NCBI RefSeq assembly: GCF_037392515.1
Contig: NC_090280.1
Coordinates: forward strand, 72,954,504 to 73,018,503
Direction of reading: 5' to 3'
DNA from: Haliotis asinina
Lineage: Eukaryota > Mollusca > Gastropoda > Lepetellida > Haliotidae
DNA length: 64,000 bases
This document shows positions 22,700-35,669 of the stretch, in pieces. The notes beneath the pieces were generated by a model. It made no database searches. It was not told where the DNA came from and worked only from the letters and a program-made list of their open reading frames with translations. Made by a program: the position numbers and the translations under genes. Position 1 is the first letter of the stretch. The number at the start of each line of letters is the position of its first letter.

Positions 22700-25404
22700 T
22701 GTTTAATTACCAGTAAAACAGCACTTGAAAAAAATATGAACAATATATCTATGCTCACTTAGTGAGTGATAAGTGTTCCATACATGTGAGACATGGCTGA
22801 ATCTGTGGGTTTTGCATGTCCAGTCCTGGATCTGTCAACATCATACTTTAGGTGTGGGTTAGGAAGCTGTGTAACTTGGTTCATCATCTTTTCTCACCGT
22901 CTTCCTATGTTCAGTTGCAGATGTTCATTTGAAACATGGCTGACTCCATGACTGGCAAATTAGAAACCTTACATTTATTTCAATTTCTGACATCCGATAT
23001 TTTGCGTAACATCGGATCATCTAGGATTACATTAAAAAGTTCAAGAGTTACTCCCATACAATCCCCCAGAAGATCTGAGGAGAGTTATGTAAGACGTTTG
23101 CATCACTTGAAGCCTAAGCTTGTTTGTCCTGTGAAAATGAACATTGAATTTGTAGTTAAACTTGTGAAATGACAAATACACAGCCCACAAATGTAACAGT
23201 GTAATAGCATAGTGTATATTTTGACTTAAAGAGTTCCTTGATTATATTAGGTTTTAGCTGAGCTTTGTTCTGCCCCTTTAGTGATATGCATTACATCAAG
23301 TAATATCATGTTTAAAGGTGATCACCTTTCAAACATTCTTTATCATATAACCTTGTTACAAGGATTGCATAAACTTGATTATCTGTTTCACAGTCCTGTT
23401 TTTCAAACAACTTCTAAACGTCACGCTCAACCCATGTACTGTGGATACTTTTAAATGTTGAGAAGCCTTCGCAAGTCTAGCAGTACAGGCCGAACTCCGT
23501 ACACTGTCAATATGCAATCTCCACACAGTGACCTGAAGTTCAATGACCGGAGAGGAGCTAGTGCAGCATACTGGCACAGGCGATAGATGCAGTCTGCTCC
23601 AGACAGCTTGCTGGAGTAGTGATAGTCACTTGATTTCAATCTGAAGCTATTGTCAGGTGATTAGCTTGCAATCTTAGTTAAACAACAATTTATTACATAA
23701 GATATATCTGCCCTGGATAATTATTTGCAGGACTGTCTGTGACAGATTGCCTTGAAATGGCAACTGCCATGTGTAAGAGGCTGAACATTTTGTCTGGATG
23801 GATTTTCCTCACTGAACAGTTTTGTTATGCTCGAATGCATGAACTTCTTATTGATAGCTCTTTGCTTCATGAAGTCAGTGTTCTAAAATATAAATAGTTA
23901 GCAGTTATTATTCATTGTAACTGTTATGGTTATTAAAATTCAGTGTGTGACATATTGTTCGAGTCCTTTTTCTTATATGACTCACAGAAACATTTTCAAA
24001 GTGTTAAGCGTTAACAGCCTCCCTAGGTATTTACTGGCTAATAGTTTGTTCATGTAAAAGCTAAAGGACCTATGGTCATTGATTTTTCCAATGATATAGT
24101 TAGGTTGAATTTGTAAAATAAAGTTGTCTACAACAACACAAGTAACTTAGATGGTTCCAGGACCTATTGTTGCATTGTTCATGGTAAATTTCAAGTCCCC
24201 TCATTTTTGTTAATTTTCTGTATTTTTAGAAGAAATGTGGAAAAAGACAACTTACAGTGATGATGAAGATCAGCTTTTATTCATATCAAAGAGCAATTTT
24301 GAGAAACTAACCAATGCTTTTATCTTGCATACTTCATTTTGAAATGAAAATCTTTCAATTTTTAAGACAATCTATGTGATGAAGTCTATGCTTAGTGAAC
24401 AGAGTACAAATAATGGTACACTAAGAATACACATACAAGCTAGTTAAAATGCTTTCACTAATAAATTTTTCAAATGATAATTTTATACTGATATTATTTT
24501 ACTTTTCTCAAACGAGAAATTTGGTGGCATTGTGGCCTATGCATGACTGAGTGTTTCAAATGCATTTCAAACTTTTCAAATGTGTCAGTAATTGTTGGAT
24601 TGTTCAATCGTTTGCCTGTTTCCAGTTGTTCATAACTCAGTGCTTGATGACTTTTCAAATCTTATGAAATCGTCCTCCATCATCTACCAATGGTGACTTT
24701 CCATTACTGAGATGAAACCTGGATTTTCTTGACTCAACTGGATTCCACTGTCTTCTTAAAGAAATAACAATCAGAAAGTCAAAGTGACAATCATGATTTT
24801 GAATTTAAAACAACAAAAAACTTTTTTTTTAATCAGTCTTTGTTTTTTTTATTTCTCAGTCATTATTTGGTGTTTTTAGTTAACTCCATGTATTTAGAAC
24901 CTTTCCACACTGACAAACCAAACTATATCCAGCTGTAAGTTACTGATAAGTACATCTTAAAACATGTATGCAGAGTTGATGGTAACAAAATTACAAACAA
25001 AAGATTCTAGTGACTTGGGGCATCTAACTATAGGGTCCAGTGGTTTGTGGCTGCACAGCAATGTTTCCACTGTGTTGAGAGTGCATGGTGACAGGACAAG
25101 GAAGTGAGTCATTACCAACAATTGCATTGCACCTTGGCACACTTGAGGAAACTGCCTGGTCATTATGTGTGTACTTCTGTGATAACACATTTGTTGATTC
25201 CTGTCAACAGGATGTATGCTTCACGCTTACTACTTCTGCCATCACATTGTAAAACCTGTTTCTATATGTATTCACTAGTCAGAAGCATAAGTTAAGCAGA
25301 CGCATATAATTTTGTTAGTTAAGCATTTACCCGAGTTAAATGGAGGGGAATGTTTTGGTATTAACTAAAAGGAGAAAGCATTGTTTGAATATTATTTGGT
25401 GTGT

Positions 25405-25660
25405 GTCATTTAAAACTGCTCTCAGCAATATTCCATCTGTATGGTGACTGTAAATAATTGAGTCTTGACCAGGCAATCCAGTGTTCAACAACACCAACAT
25501 ATAACACATTTGGATATGATGACATGTCAGCCAAGTCAGTGAGTCTAACCACCCAATCCCATTAGTCACCTGTTGCAACAAGCATGAGTTGTTAATGTTA
25601 CATGTTTTTACCACCTGATCCCGTTATTTGCCTCATGACAACCATGTGTTACTAAGTGTT
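25405..25660 (-). mobile_element. SINE family B, minus strand, diverged
   Basis: In + orientation one reads cagcaatattcca, then 'gagtcttgaccaggcaatcc', 'ttggatatgatgacatgtca', 'gccaagtcagtgagtctaac' and caagcatgag, the reverse complement order of family B from tail to head. Confidence 0.7.
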
Positions 25661-28600
25661 CTGCTTGGGGCATGTTTCTGAAAAAGAAAGTGATATTTAT
25701 GGGTCTAAGTCATACTTCATTTGACATCAGGAGGTATCAAACATGAAGATACTGTATATATGGGTGTGGTTAGCTGTCAGCAGAGTTTAGTTGATTGAAT
25801 GATGAGAATGAGGATGGCAACAGATTCTGGCTTCAAAGACAGTTAGAGAAGGTTTTGTTTTGGGTGTTTCTAGTGTTTTAGCATGACACTCCTGCATGTA
25901 TTGGTAATTGGTATTGACATCTGTTATAGCACTTTTTAAGCATAGTTATGATACGGATGAAGTGCATTATTATTGTGATGCATCCCAATGCAGCTACTGC
26001 TGAGATACCTCGCTCCTAAAGTAAAATAAGTCTCCTGAAACCAATAGCATACAGAGTTATGTCCCTTTGGTAAACCAATATCCTATTATCCCGACTATGG
26101 GTCTTTGTCAGCCAAAACCTTGATCTTGGGTTTCACCAGAACAGCCACCCTGTCAGACATATATCCAGTGTGAGAAATTTAGACTGGTCCTGTGGTCCCT
26201 GGATAGTGAAAAGTCATGAAGACCACTTAATCAGATGTTTGCAGTGATCCTTGTGGCCTGTCATTTGTTTGAATTTAGTAGTATCAGTAAATCTTCGAAT
26301 GATATTTTGGACCAGTGAAGAACCAACAGGACCACTAATTATTGTCCACTCACTGGTCTTGTGGGCTAGTTGGAAATTTTGAAATTGTTTTTTCCTGTAT
26401 ATCGTTTCGAAATATACAAGGTCAAATTGTGACCTACCAGCAGCTCTATTCAACATTGTTTTGAACCCAGTTCACTCACTCACTCGCTCACTATTTTGGT
26501 GAAGCCACCAGCCGTGGCAATATGCTGATGATACATCACTGCTGACTGTGCCAATAGGTCAGGACATGTTGACCCACTAAGATAAGAACTGCCCCAGCTT
26601 GATTCACCATAACTTAGGAGGTCGAAAGATGTTCTGGTGTTTGCCTACACAAAGTGAAAATGTGTGAAATTTGAGTAGGGACAGATTTTCAGCACATGGA
26701 AACCTGTCTGTCTGATGTGTGCTTTGTTATTTAATATTGCTTAATTGCTTTCACTGGATCTAACATTATGCTTAACAACAGTTTTGCATTGGCATGAAGC
26801 TGTGACTGAGCTGAGTCTGTATGCAGTGAAACTAAGGACTATGCGGTTCCTTGTGAAACTACATGAATTACCCATGTCAGAATAAACTAATTATGAACTC
26901 GCTCACTCATGCCAGATAGTATGCTCACTCACTCACTCAGAGCTGCAGTGATGAAATAGCCCTGTCTGCTATTTACCCCAGTGATAATCTTTGAGGCATT
27001 GTGTTCTCTGGCATCTTCATATGGCTTGGCTTAACCTTAACTTGCAAAGACATTACAGAGTACACACTCTTAGCCCTGTCTCACTTCTGCGATCATATGA
27101 AAAATCTGCCAAAATACCACACCTTGGGGCCGATCCTAACTAGCTGCCCAATTTTCTGGATGCTCATGTTTCCATGAGCCTGTGGTGAATGCCTTGTTCA
27201 CCACCATTGTTACAGACATCATTATATGCAGTAATCTAGTGGAGAGTTTGCTGCACCCGAGACTGACCCAGTGCATTAGCGGAGTTGAGGACACCCTGAT
27301 CTGCAGGAGATAATAGTCGGCTGTTATCGGGAATGGAATGCAGCCTACACTTCATCGCATCATGTTGGAGCCAGGAATAGCTGCTTTTCTTGTCAGAATC
27401 CCAACTATTCCCAGGTATTCACAAGGTCGACAGAATTACATACATATCACTGGTTGATCAAAGTGTATTTAAAAACTAACAGCCTGACACAACAACTACT
27501 TGAAAGCTGGTGGTTGATAGAATCTGTAGTGCCAGAGCTTCAGTGTTCATCTGAAAAACCACCACACTTCAAGGTAGGTGTTAGGGGAATGCCATTGTCC
27601 TCCAGGAATGTTATTTGTATTTTCCTTCCTTCAAAGAAAGTAAGTGGTGATGCATTTACTAATTTGATTGTAATTGGAAACATCTAAAGGAATTTGTATT
27701 TAATATTTTAATTTTGCTAAATTGTGAAGCAGACGTTAATCCAGGTATTTACAATTAACTGAATGTTGCGAATCATATGTGTTGAGCAGTGACAATATGA
27801 TTGGATAAGGTTTGGTGTATGATACAGATTAGAATGTTTTGTGTTACACTCTGGAATATGTCCAGGTATCTCTTTGTGTGAGTGCCCTGCATGTCGGCTG
27901 TTTTCAATAAGACTTCTTCTCTATTTCTGTTTGATTAAAACAGCATGAGGAAGTTCATATTTCCGCACATACTGTTGTCAGACAGAAAAAATTGTCTGAA
28001 GGACTTCTGCTGGAAATTTAGGAATGTAACTTGTAAGACACTGTTTTCAACCAGTTGATGTCGTTCTTTGTTTAGAATTTTTAAGGGTCATTTGGTGCAT
28101 GTCAGTGTCAGTCTGTCCTTTACTTGTCAAAATGTCAAAACGAAGGGAAGTTGTCACAATGGTTTATCAGTGAGTAGACCCTGTATTCAATTAATAGCTC
28201 TTTGGAGTGTTATTGTGTCACATTTTGTTGTTTAACTACTTGCAATCAGTAACACATTTTTGTCACCTCGCTACCATTCCTTTAATGTTATACTTGTCAA
28301 AATATAGTGAAATTTGTTAAAATGTCTTTTCTTTGCTGCTAAAATGTAATGAGTAGAAGTCATTGTGACATCTATTTATGTATTTTCATTTCTCGTTTCA
28401 AGAAATTGACCGATACTTGTGTTCTTTAACTTATTAACAAAGGAATATATGGAAAGGTGGGCAAAGTTGAGCCATGTGCTTTTCAGTATTTGTTTTGTTT
28501 AGCATAAGGTTTTATAATAGGATATCTTAACGGCCTGACTGAACAGTAGCACTTCATAAGATCATTGACTGTAGAACTACAGATGAAATGTTTTCAACTT

Positions 28601-29271
28601 GACCAGGATCATACAGTTGTGGGTTTGCTCTTATTAATTTTGCTTGCAATCTTTTCAAAATCAAAACATTTAATATGAAACACTATCTGCATCTCATTTT
28701 ATGAGGATACCTCCGTTAAAGGTTCGTAGTAAGGATGCATGGATTCTTAAACAAATTAGATGTCAGCTTCATTATATAGGTTAAGAAATGTCAGTGTCAG
28801 TCAAAGAAAACAGCCACAGTACATTAAAATATTGTTCATGGCTCTCTGTATTTCATCGCCATTGTGTTCGGGAACAATGTGTACAAAATGCAAAACAATC
28901 TAATAGCTCTGCATATTTTGTCCAGTCATATTTACTTGCTTATATTTTAGTTCTATTTACTGAATATGCTTGTCGAATTCTGCACTCTATCAAAACTGAA
29001 CTAAAAATTCACTTGATAGTATCAAATGGTGTAAACTTCTCCTCTCCACTGAAAGTTGTCATGTGATTCGGTTTGTCTGCCCTATGAGTTTAATTGTGGA
29101 TTTTACCAAAGTGGTATGTCTGTGTTCTGTGCTACTTTGGGACTGGGATTGGATTATCACTGTCCTGTTCATCTGGCCGACAAAAATCACTTGCTATTGG
29201 TACTTGCAAACCTAGAAGCTCCAGGTACCAAACCAATGCTAGTAAGTTGTTCATGATAGTTCCTTTGTCTA

Positions 29272-29440
29272 TGAGGTGATGGGGTAGTCAAGTGGTGAAA
29301 GCATTTGCTTGTCACTCAGAAGATTCGGGTTTTATTCACCACATGGGTACAATATGTGAACACCACTTCTGGTACCCGCTGTTGTGATAATGCTGGAATA
29401 TTGCTGAAAACGGCATAAAAACAAATTTGCACTCACACTT
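29272..29440 (+). mobile_element. SINE family A, full length, with target-site duplication
   Basis: The head reads 'gtgatggggtagtcaagtgg' and 'gaaagcatttgcttgtcact', then a B-box-like 'ttcgggttttattcacc', 'acatgggtacaatatgtgaa' and the tail 'ataatgctggaatattgctg'. The 9-bp repeat ctttgtcta flanks it (29263-29271 and 29441-29449). Confidence 0.85.
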
Positions 29441-30283
29441 CTTTGTCTAAGGCAGCAAGTAGAGGTTATAAACCACCTGACTTGTATGGTTGGAGAACAC
29501 TGACTAGCAAATCAATACGCTTATAGGTTTCATTGTGAATGCTCTCATGAACGTGTTGGTGTAATGCATTCCTGTCACAGTAAGGGTTGTTTTTTACCCC
29601 CATTTCTTGCAAAACATCACATTCCACAATAACCACATGCTCTGTCACATTATCTGTTTCATGGAAACAGTTTTGATCCTTGCTTGTTATGTATTTTCTT
29701 TTGTATAATGTGCACTTGAACATAATGCACACTCCTCATTCTTGGGTAAACGATTCAGGAAATTGGTATTTCATATATTGGGTGCAGTCAACAAGTACAT
29801 CATAGCTCTCGCAGTGAACAAAAAGGAAGCAAAAACTCATTATTTTCATGTATTTTGTACAACTCCTGCTGAATATCAGGTAGGGCTGGGTGATATAACC
29901 GGTTTAGACATGAAAATGATAACCAGTATTCTTACGTGCATTTGGTAAACTTTGGATATTTCCTTTTTTTCACACCCGAAGTCATGCCTTTGTGAAAAAA
30001 TGTCAACCCCCCCAACAATTAACAATTTATAATGGTGCTAAATACCATGGCAAAGGCTTCCGTATGGCAGCATTTTAGGTTGAAAAAGTTAATGTTTATT
30101 AAAGCTTAATCAAGCTTAGCTGTGGTTTTGCTTCATAAATCAAGCATTATCTCGATTGAAAGTAGCCTTGTTTGTTTTGTTTTTGTTGGGTTTTTTTACT
30201 AACAAATTCTTGCAATATATTGCCCATTTATGGTTAAACCATTCTAAAGTGTTCACTCATCACACTGAAAATCAAATTTGATT

Positions 30284-30390
30284 CTTTCACATGGGTACAG
30301 TGCGTGAAACCCATTTCTTATGTCCCCAGATATTGATGAAATATTGCTAAATATGGTATAAAACTAAAATCAGTCAGCACTAGATACTAT
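30284..30390 (+). mobile_element. SINE family A, 5'-truncated
   Basis: 'cacatgggtacagtgcgtga' through 'aaacccatttcttatgtccc' to 'gaaatattgctaaatatggt' and ataaaactaaaatcagtcag. The pol III head is missing. Confidence 0.75.
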
Positions 30391-32273
30391 GGAGACTTGT
30401 CTATCATATTTCCTTTTCTTGAGAAAGCAGCAGACTATGATCCATGGTAGACATGACACAGTATTCCATGAACATTTTACAGAACCAATGAATAACTAGA
30501 AATGTCTTGACAAGCCACCAGTTTTTATGACAGTCTCTAAACCCAGTAATTAAATGTTATTTGACCCATGTATCCCCATGTGTGGAGTCCCAGGGTTGAA
30601 CACCTGGTTCACGGCACATCAGTGTATTCTACAGCTTCCAGTATGGTGGAACTTTCTACCTTGTGCTAACAATGAATGAAATGGGTACCACCTGTGTGAA
30701 TTATTCTGTGTATGGAAGAATTAATACAATAGCCAGCTTGTCAGGACATACATTTTGTGACAAAGGATCACACGTGAAGTTTTTGCAAGTGGTTTTCTGT
30801 GCATGATGTATTTTATCTGGAATAACATCCATGATTTCAGTGGTGAGCTCTGTTTGTGTGTATAGAAAAATAATATATCAGAGTGAATGCTGTGATTCAT
30901 ATATGGGATAAAGGTACTGATATTTGGAAGATATGGTGCTTTCATAAAAAGTACAAAAATTCTGTCCATTTAAAAAAAAATTGTGAAATGTCATTAAGTT
31001 ATTGAAACAATTTCCATCTGAACATTACTGACGAAAGTTATTATGATTAATTTATCTGTAATATTTGTGTTTAAAGAATTAATGTTAAAATGGCAAACAG
31101 GAGGAGGAGACTCTTCCTCATTAAAATTTCAGTCAACTGGATGAACATCAGTAATTGAGAAGAAATTCAATTTCCTATCATCAGTCATTACTTCTCTGGG
31201 GATTATCTGTCAGTTTTATTCTGTCTGGACCATAGATTTTGATAATCAGGCAAAATATCTTGTAATCTAAATCCTAAATTGACGAGTCAGCACTCTCACA
31301 CCCATATGATCTGAGGAAAGGCTGTTGTCTATAGGTCAATGATCCTGCCAGCAGGTCATGCAGTGACCCGCCCACAGACAAAATGACCTTGGCATTAGGT
31401 CAGACTTGGCCAAGCTGACCAGACAATATCCAGCCCTTGGGTAAATATATCTGAGGTTCGTGTGAGGAGCCCTGTCTGCTGAGCTTTGTGTGGAAATCAG
31501 CATTTGTAGAGGGCCATACACTGTTCAAGCTAGTATTGATGATTGAGGATATGCAGAATTGAGGAGGAGAAGGACAGGGTCGCTGCAAAATTCCACACAT
31601 AATATACTGGGAGGCCAAGTATTGACACAGCAGATATTGGCTGGCCTAGTCCAGATTTGCTGACTTGGGCAATATCAGTTGACTAGTTAATGTGGCTTTA
31701 GTTTGAAGATTAAGTCAACTGGTCAAGGAATATTTGATTCTGGTTCACAAATATAATCAATTCTTTGTTTTTGTTTTTAAATATTTGGGTATATATTTTG
31801 AAAACCTGTCAGTTCGATGTATTTCTAAATGGGCAATTTATGATACTTGTGCTCTTGTTTTGGAATCTTTAGTACCATTTATTTTGATAACTTGAAGAAT
31901 GTACAAGCTTACTTTATCGAGTTATTTTACTATTTTAATCTAATATTTTAAATTTTCTGTAGTTTACTGGTAATTATGAAAAAGCTATGTTACATTAAAT
32001 GTTTCAAATGTTTACATATATTTGTTTTACTGAAAGTTAAGGCATTATTTCATATAGGTACTATTTAAAAATGTACTATGAAAGATTTAAAATGTTTCTT
32101 ATTGTTAAAACTCATGTCAACTGTGAAATATATGCTGTGACTATTAGATAAATATTTTCATGGGTTCAGTGTTAAATGTTTTCATAGTTGACTTTCTTTT
32201 AAAAGCATCTTAGTGTGACGAGAGTATTCTGTACTATCATGTATTGGCTTCCAGTTTCACATATCCTGCATGT

Positions 32274-32517
32274 GACCCGTGAAGGTCCCAGGGTAGAATA
32301 GGCCTTCAGCAACCCATGCTTGCCATAAAAGGCGACTAATGGGATCGAATGGTCAGACTCGCAGACTTGGTTGACACATCATAGGTTCCCAGATGCGCAG
32401 ATCAATGCTCATGTTGCTGATCACCAGATTGTCTGGTCCAGACTCGATTATTTGCAGACCGCCGCATTGTAGCTGGAATATTGCTGAGTGCGGCGTAAAA
32501 CTAAACTTGCTCACTCT
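32274..32517 (+). mobile_element. SINE family B, full length, with perfect 14-bp target duplication
   Basis: The flanks are catatcctgcatgt at 32260-32273 and at 32518-32531, identical. The element runs from 'gacccgtgaaggtcccaggg' through 'cccatgcttgccataaaagg' and 'ggtccagactcgattatttg' to 'tagctggaatattgctgagt' and gcggcgtaaaactaaac. The perfect duplication makes it the youngest-looking copy and the best local reference for family B. Confidence 0.95.
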
Positions 32518-33889
32518 CATATCCTGCATGTACAACATGTCCTCAGCATTCTGATTAGGACATCTACCAGGAAATATTTTTCAGTGATCACAGCAGTACA
32601 TGTTTTAGACGACTCCAGTAACCACAACATTGCCAACATTCTTTATTGAGGAAATGATGGCTGTCTGCATGCCTATCTCACTCATTAGCCTGGGCTAAAT
32701 CATAGTCATGTGCTCTAGACGTTATTCCTTGCCCTTTTAGAATCTTTGTCATATTTTTGTTTCACTTTCTTGAAACTATTTATAATGCTCAAACAAATCC
32801 ATGTGAAGAGTCTTCCTAACCAGTTTTGTATGTACCCAGTACTGGGATTGTATATATAAATTATTTTGATTTTAAGAAAAGGATATGTTTGATAGCTACC
32901 AGCCCATGTGATGAGACTACCTTGCTCTGCTTTCATTCGAATAGTTTTGTGTATAACAGTAGTACCTCGAGGTCGTGTTTAGATATTGCAGTGCCCTTTT
33001 CGGGTCAAGTTCAGTTTCAAGGATGGTTCATTTGAGAAGCTACGATCTACAAGAAAATATTGACTGTTCCCAAGTACAAGGGAGAAAGTGGGTAAACATG
33101 ATAAAAATAATAAAAATAATTTTCTACGTAATGAAACCCAAACCTTGAAATTAGCTACCTGCGTGCTGTGTTTCATTGCGGCACTGCTTAAATAGAAGCC
33201 GGTCTCACACCTTGGTATTAGCAGTCCATGTCCAACAGCGGGACCATATTTTTACAAAGTGAAAGACAATCTGGGATAAAAAAAAGGTTGCATCAGTGTA
33301 AACATTTTGTTACACAAATGATGGTCGCCTGGCTACCGTCAAACACAAATGGCCAATTCTTGAAACAAGAAGGTGTGTGTATACGCTACACATTCTTGAT
33401 CAATGTGTGTGTGTCTTAAAACGACGAATTCTCACTGACAAGCTAAAGCATTCGTGCAAGTTTGTGTAGTTAAACATTCCTTACCAGTTGATCATTGATT
33501 GTGTATTTGCTTCTCCACACATGCAGCTTGTAATTAAACCAAGTCTGGATGAAACTTACCTCATCCCTTCTGACCTCCACAATGCAAGATGCACGGAAAC
33601 GTATTGCAGAGGTGGGTTGTCCCGTTCCATAGCCGACATACAGTTTGGGTAATTATTCTTGTCAATAGTTTCAGCAAGGGAATATATTTAGTCACGACCC
33701 ATTTCGAATAACGCTTTTGAATTGTGTGTATATTTGTTGTTTTTTGTCCATGTAGGTGGAGATAAGTGACTTTTAGAATCGGTGATGAGCATCTCAAATC
33801 TGCTTTCTGAAACTTGCCTCAGGACATTGTGTTACACAAGTGTTGATATGCATGGATTTGAACTCTGTTAGCTGACCTTACCGAAATGA

Positions 33890-34035
33890 GTGAGTTCAGT
33901 TTTACACTGCTTATAGCTATATTCCAGCTATATCATGATGGGGGACACCATAAATGGGCTTAACAAATTGTACACATGTGGGGAATTGAACAGGCTGGGT
34001 CTTTGCTATGACTCTAGGCCACCCCACCGGTGGTT
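33890..34035 (-). mobile_element. SINE family A, minus strand
   Basis: Reverse complement reading gives a head ending at the 'ccaccccaccggtgg' side, 'ccacatgtgtacaatttgtt', 'aagcccatttatggtgtccc' and a tail 'atatagctggaatatagcta' with taaaactgaactcact. Confidence 0.75.
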
Positions 34036-34766
34036 TACAAGACTTTTGCTCCAGTGACATCACTGACTGTGGAGAGCAATAGAAATTATTTGATTTGTTT
34101 ATCTGTGTTAGGCTTTGTGGAATGATAGATTTCAGGAATGGACACATATTGAATGAGTATGTCGAGTGTGTTGGACAAAATTTTATAAATGATGATTTTA
34201 TGAGCACTTTTTAAAGTAGGGGCCTGTTTTGATACAAATATTGGAGTGCTTCTCACCAAACCATCACCTGTGCTCTCAATCAACCCTTCCCTTCCTATTT
34301 ATCCCTGTCTCTTACCTTCCACCCCTTTCTTCACATCACTCCTAGCATGAATTGTTCTATTTTTTAACAACTATGTACAAGTCAAGTTTAACGATCATAT
34401 GCTAATACAAGTCGTATGTGGTTATGAAGGAATATTGGTAAGTTTAAAGTTTTCACACTTCAAATTATGATGACATTACAGATGTCTACATGTCATACTT
34501 GACAATTTGTATCATGTCTGATTTTTGACACTATCACCCTTTGTATGTCATGTCGTGATGTTAGGTCAGTGGGAGGGAAAATTAGGCCTCCCTCTGAGCT
34601 CCCCATACTAGCTTGCTAATGTTGGTGATTAAACCACTGTCTTGGTTGTTTGTGCATCATCTGGACTGGTGACACGTGTTTGTGTTCATGCTGTTAACCA
34701 CTGCATTGAATGGCTCAGTTTTCACTGTTTTACTGCAAACATACAGTCAAAACTCCTCACTCATTA

Positions 34767-34932
34767 CTGGAGGTAGTGGGGTAGCCTGATTGTTAAAGTG
34801 TTTGCTTGTCACACCAAAGACAAAGGTTTGATTCCTGACCTGGGTACAATGCGTCAAGCCCATATGTGGCGTCCCAAGCCCCGACAATGCTAGAATGTTG
34901 CTAAAAGCAGCATAAAACTAAACTCACTCATC
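34767..34932 (+). mobile_element. SINE family A, full length
   Basis: 'tagtggggtagcctgattgt' and 'taaagtgtttgcttgtcaca' (A-box side), 'aaaggtttgattcctgacct' (B-box), 'gtcaagcccatatgtggcgt', then 'tagaatgttgctaaaagcag' and cataaaactaaactcactca. Confidence 0.85.
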
Positions 34933-35220
34933 GTGGAAAGATACTGGTTGTTTTGGAGGGGATCTGTACAGAGTTACTTCCCTTGACTTCTGGACATTCT
35001 GGTCATGCTTGGCATCTCTGCACTGTAGGTTTACATCTGCCAGACTCATTGTTTAAAGAGCTGAAGAATCATTCAGAGTAGCTGTTAGGTAGATTGCAGT
35101 AGGCCTGTTCCTTTTAATCCAGTTAATGCCAGCTGGTTGTGTTGGTTCTGAATAACCAAATGATGCCTACATACTGTGGGATCTCTTGGATCCAAGAGAT
35201 GCCTGAGTGTGGGTGGAAGG

Positions 35221-35243
35221 GACTGACTGACTGACTGACTGAC
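35221..35243. repeat. GACT microsatellite
   Basis: Nearly six perfect gact units, directly visible. Confidence 0.95.
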
Positions 35244-35669
35244 CATCACTTGACCAGACTGAAGTAGGCATGTACAGCAAGGATCAATGTCACCTCCTCA
35301 ACTTACAGGCTTATGGTTCTCCTTCTCATGATGACTTTGTAAATCCTCAAGAGATCACTGTAGGAAATTCATTATTGAAACCCTGACAGTGCAAGCCTTG
35401 AACATGCGACTCTGTGATCAACCACATTTCATTCTGTGTTTTGTATGATTGTTCCCAAGTCTATTATCTATTCTTGAATATTTGTGTTCTCAGGATGAAC
35501 ACATGACTGAAAATTGTTTTCTGAAGCAAATCTAATTTTGTTGTACATTGTTATGTAAAATCTCTGTATTATAACTTCAAAAGGATTTGTAAGATTTTTA
35601 GTGCCAGAATGTTGCATTTCTAGTAAATCGAAGGCTCAATTCTAGATGAATACATAAGCCAGTCCACCA

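Noticed and set aside
22936..23172. 78-residue plus frame starting MADSMTGKLE
   Set aside because: It looks mildly protein-like but has no recognisable domain or supporting splice or promoter context within the GTPase intron.
26160..26456. 80-residue minus frame within a region of repeated ggtc/ccactggtc words
   Set aside because: It may be an old repeat, but no second copy or domain could be established.
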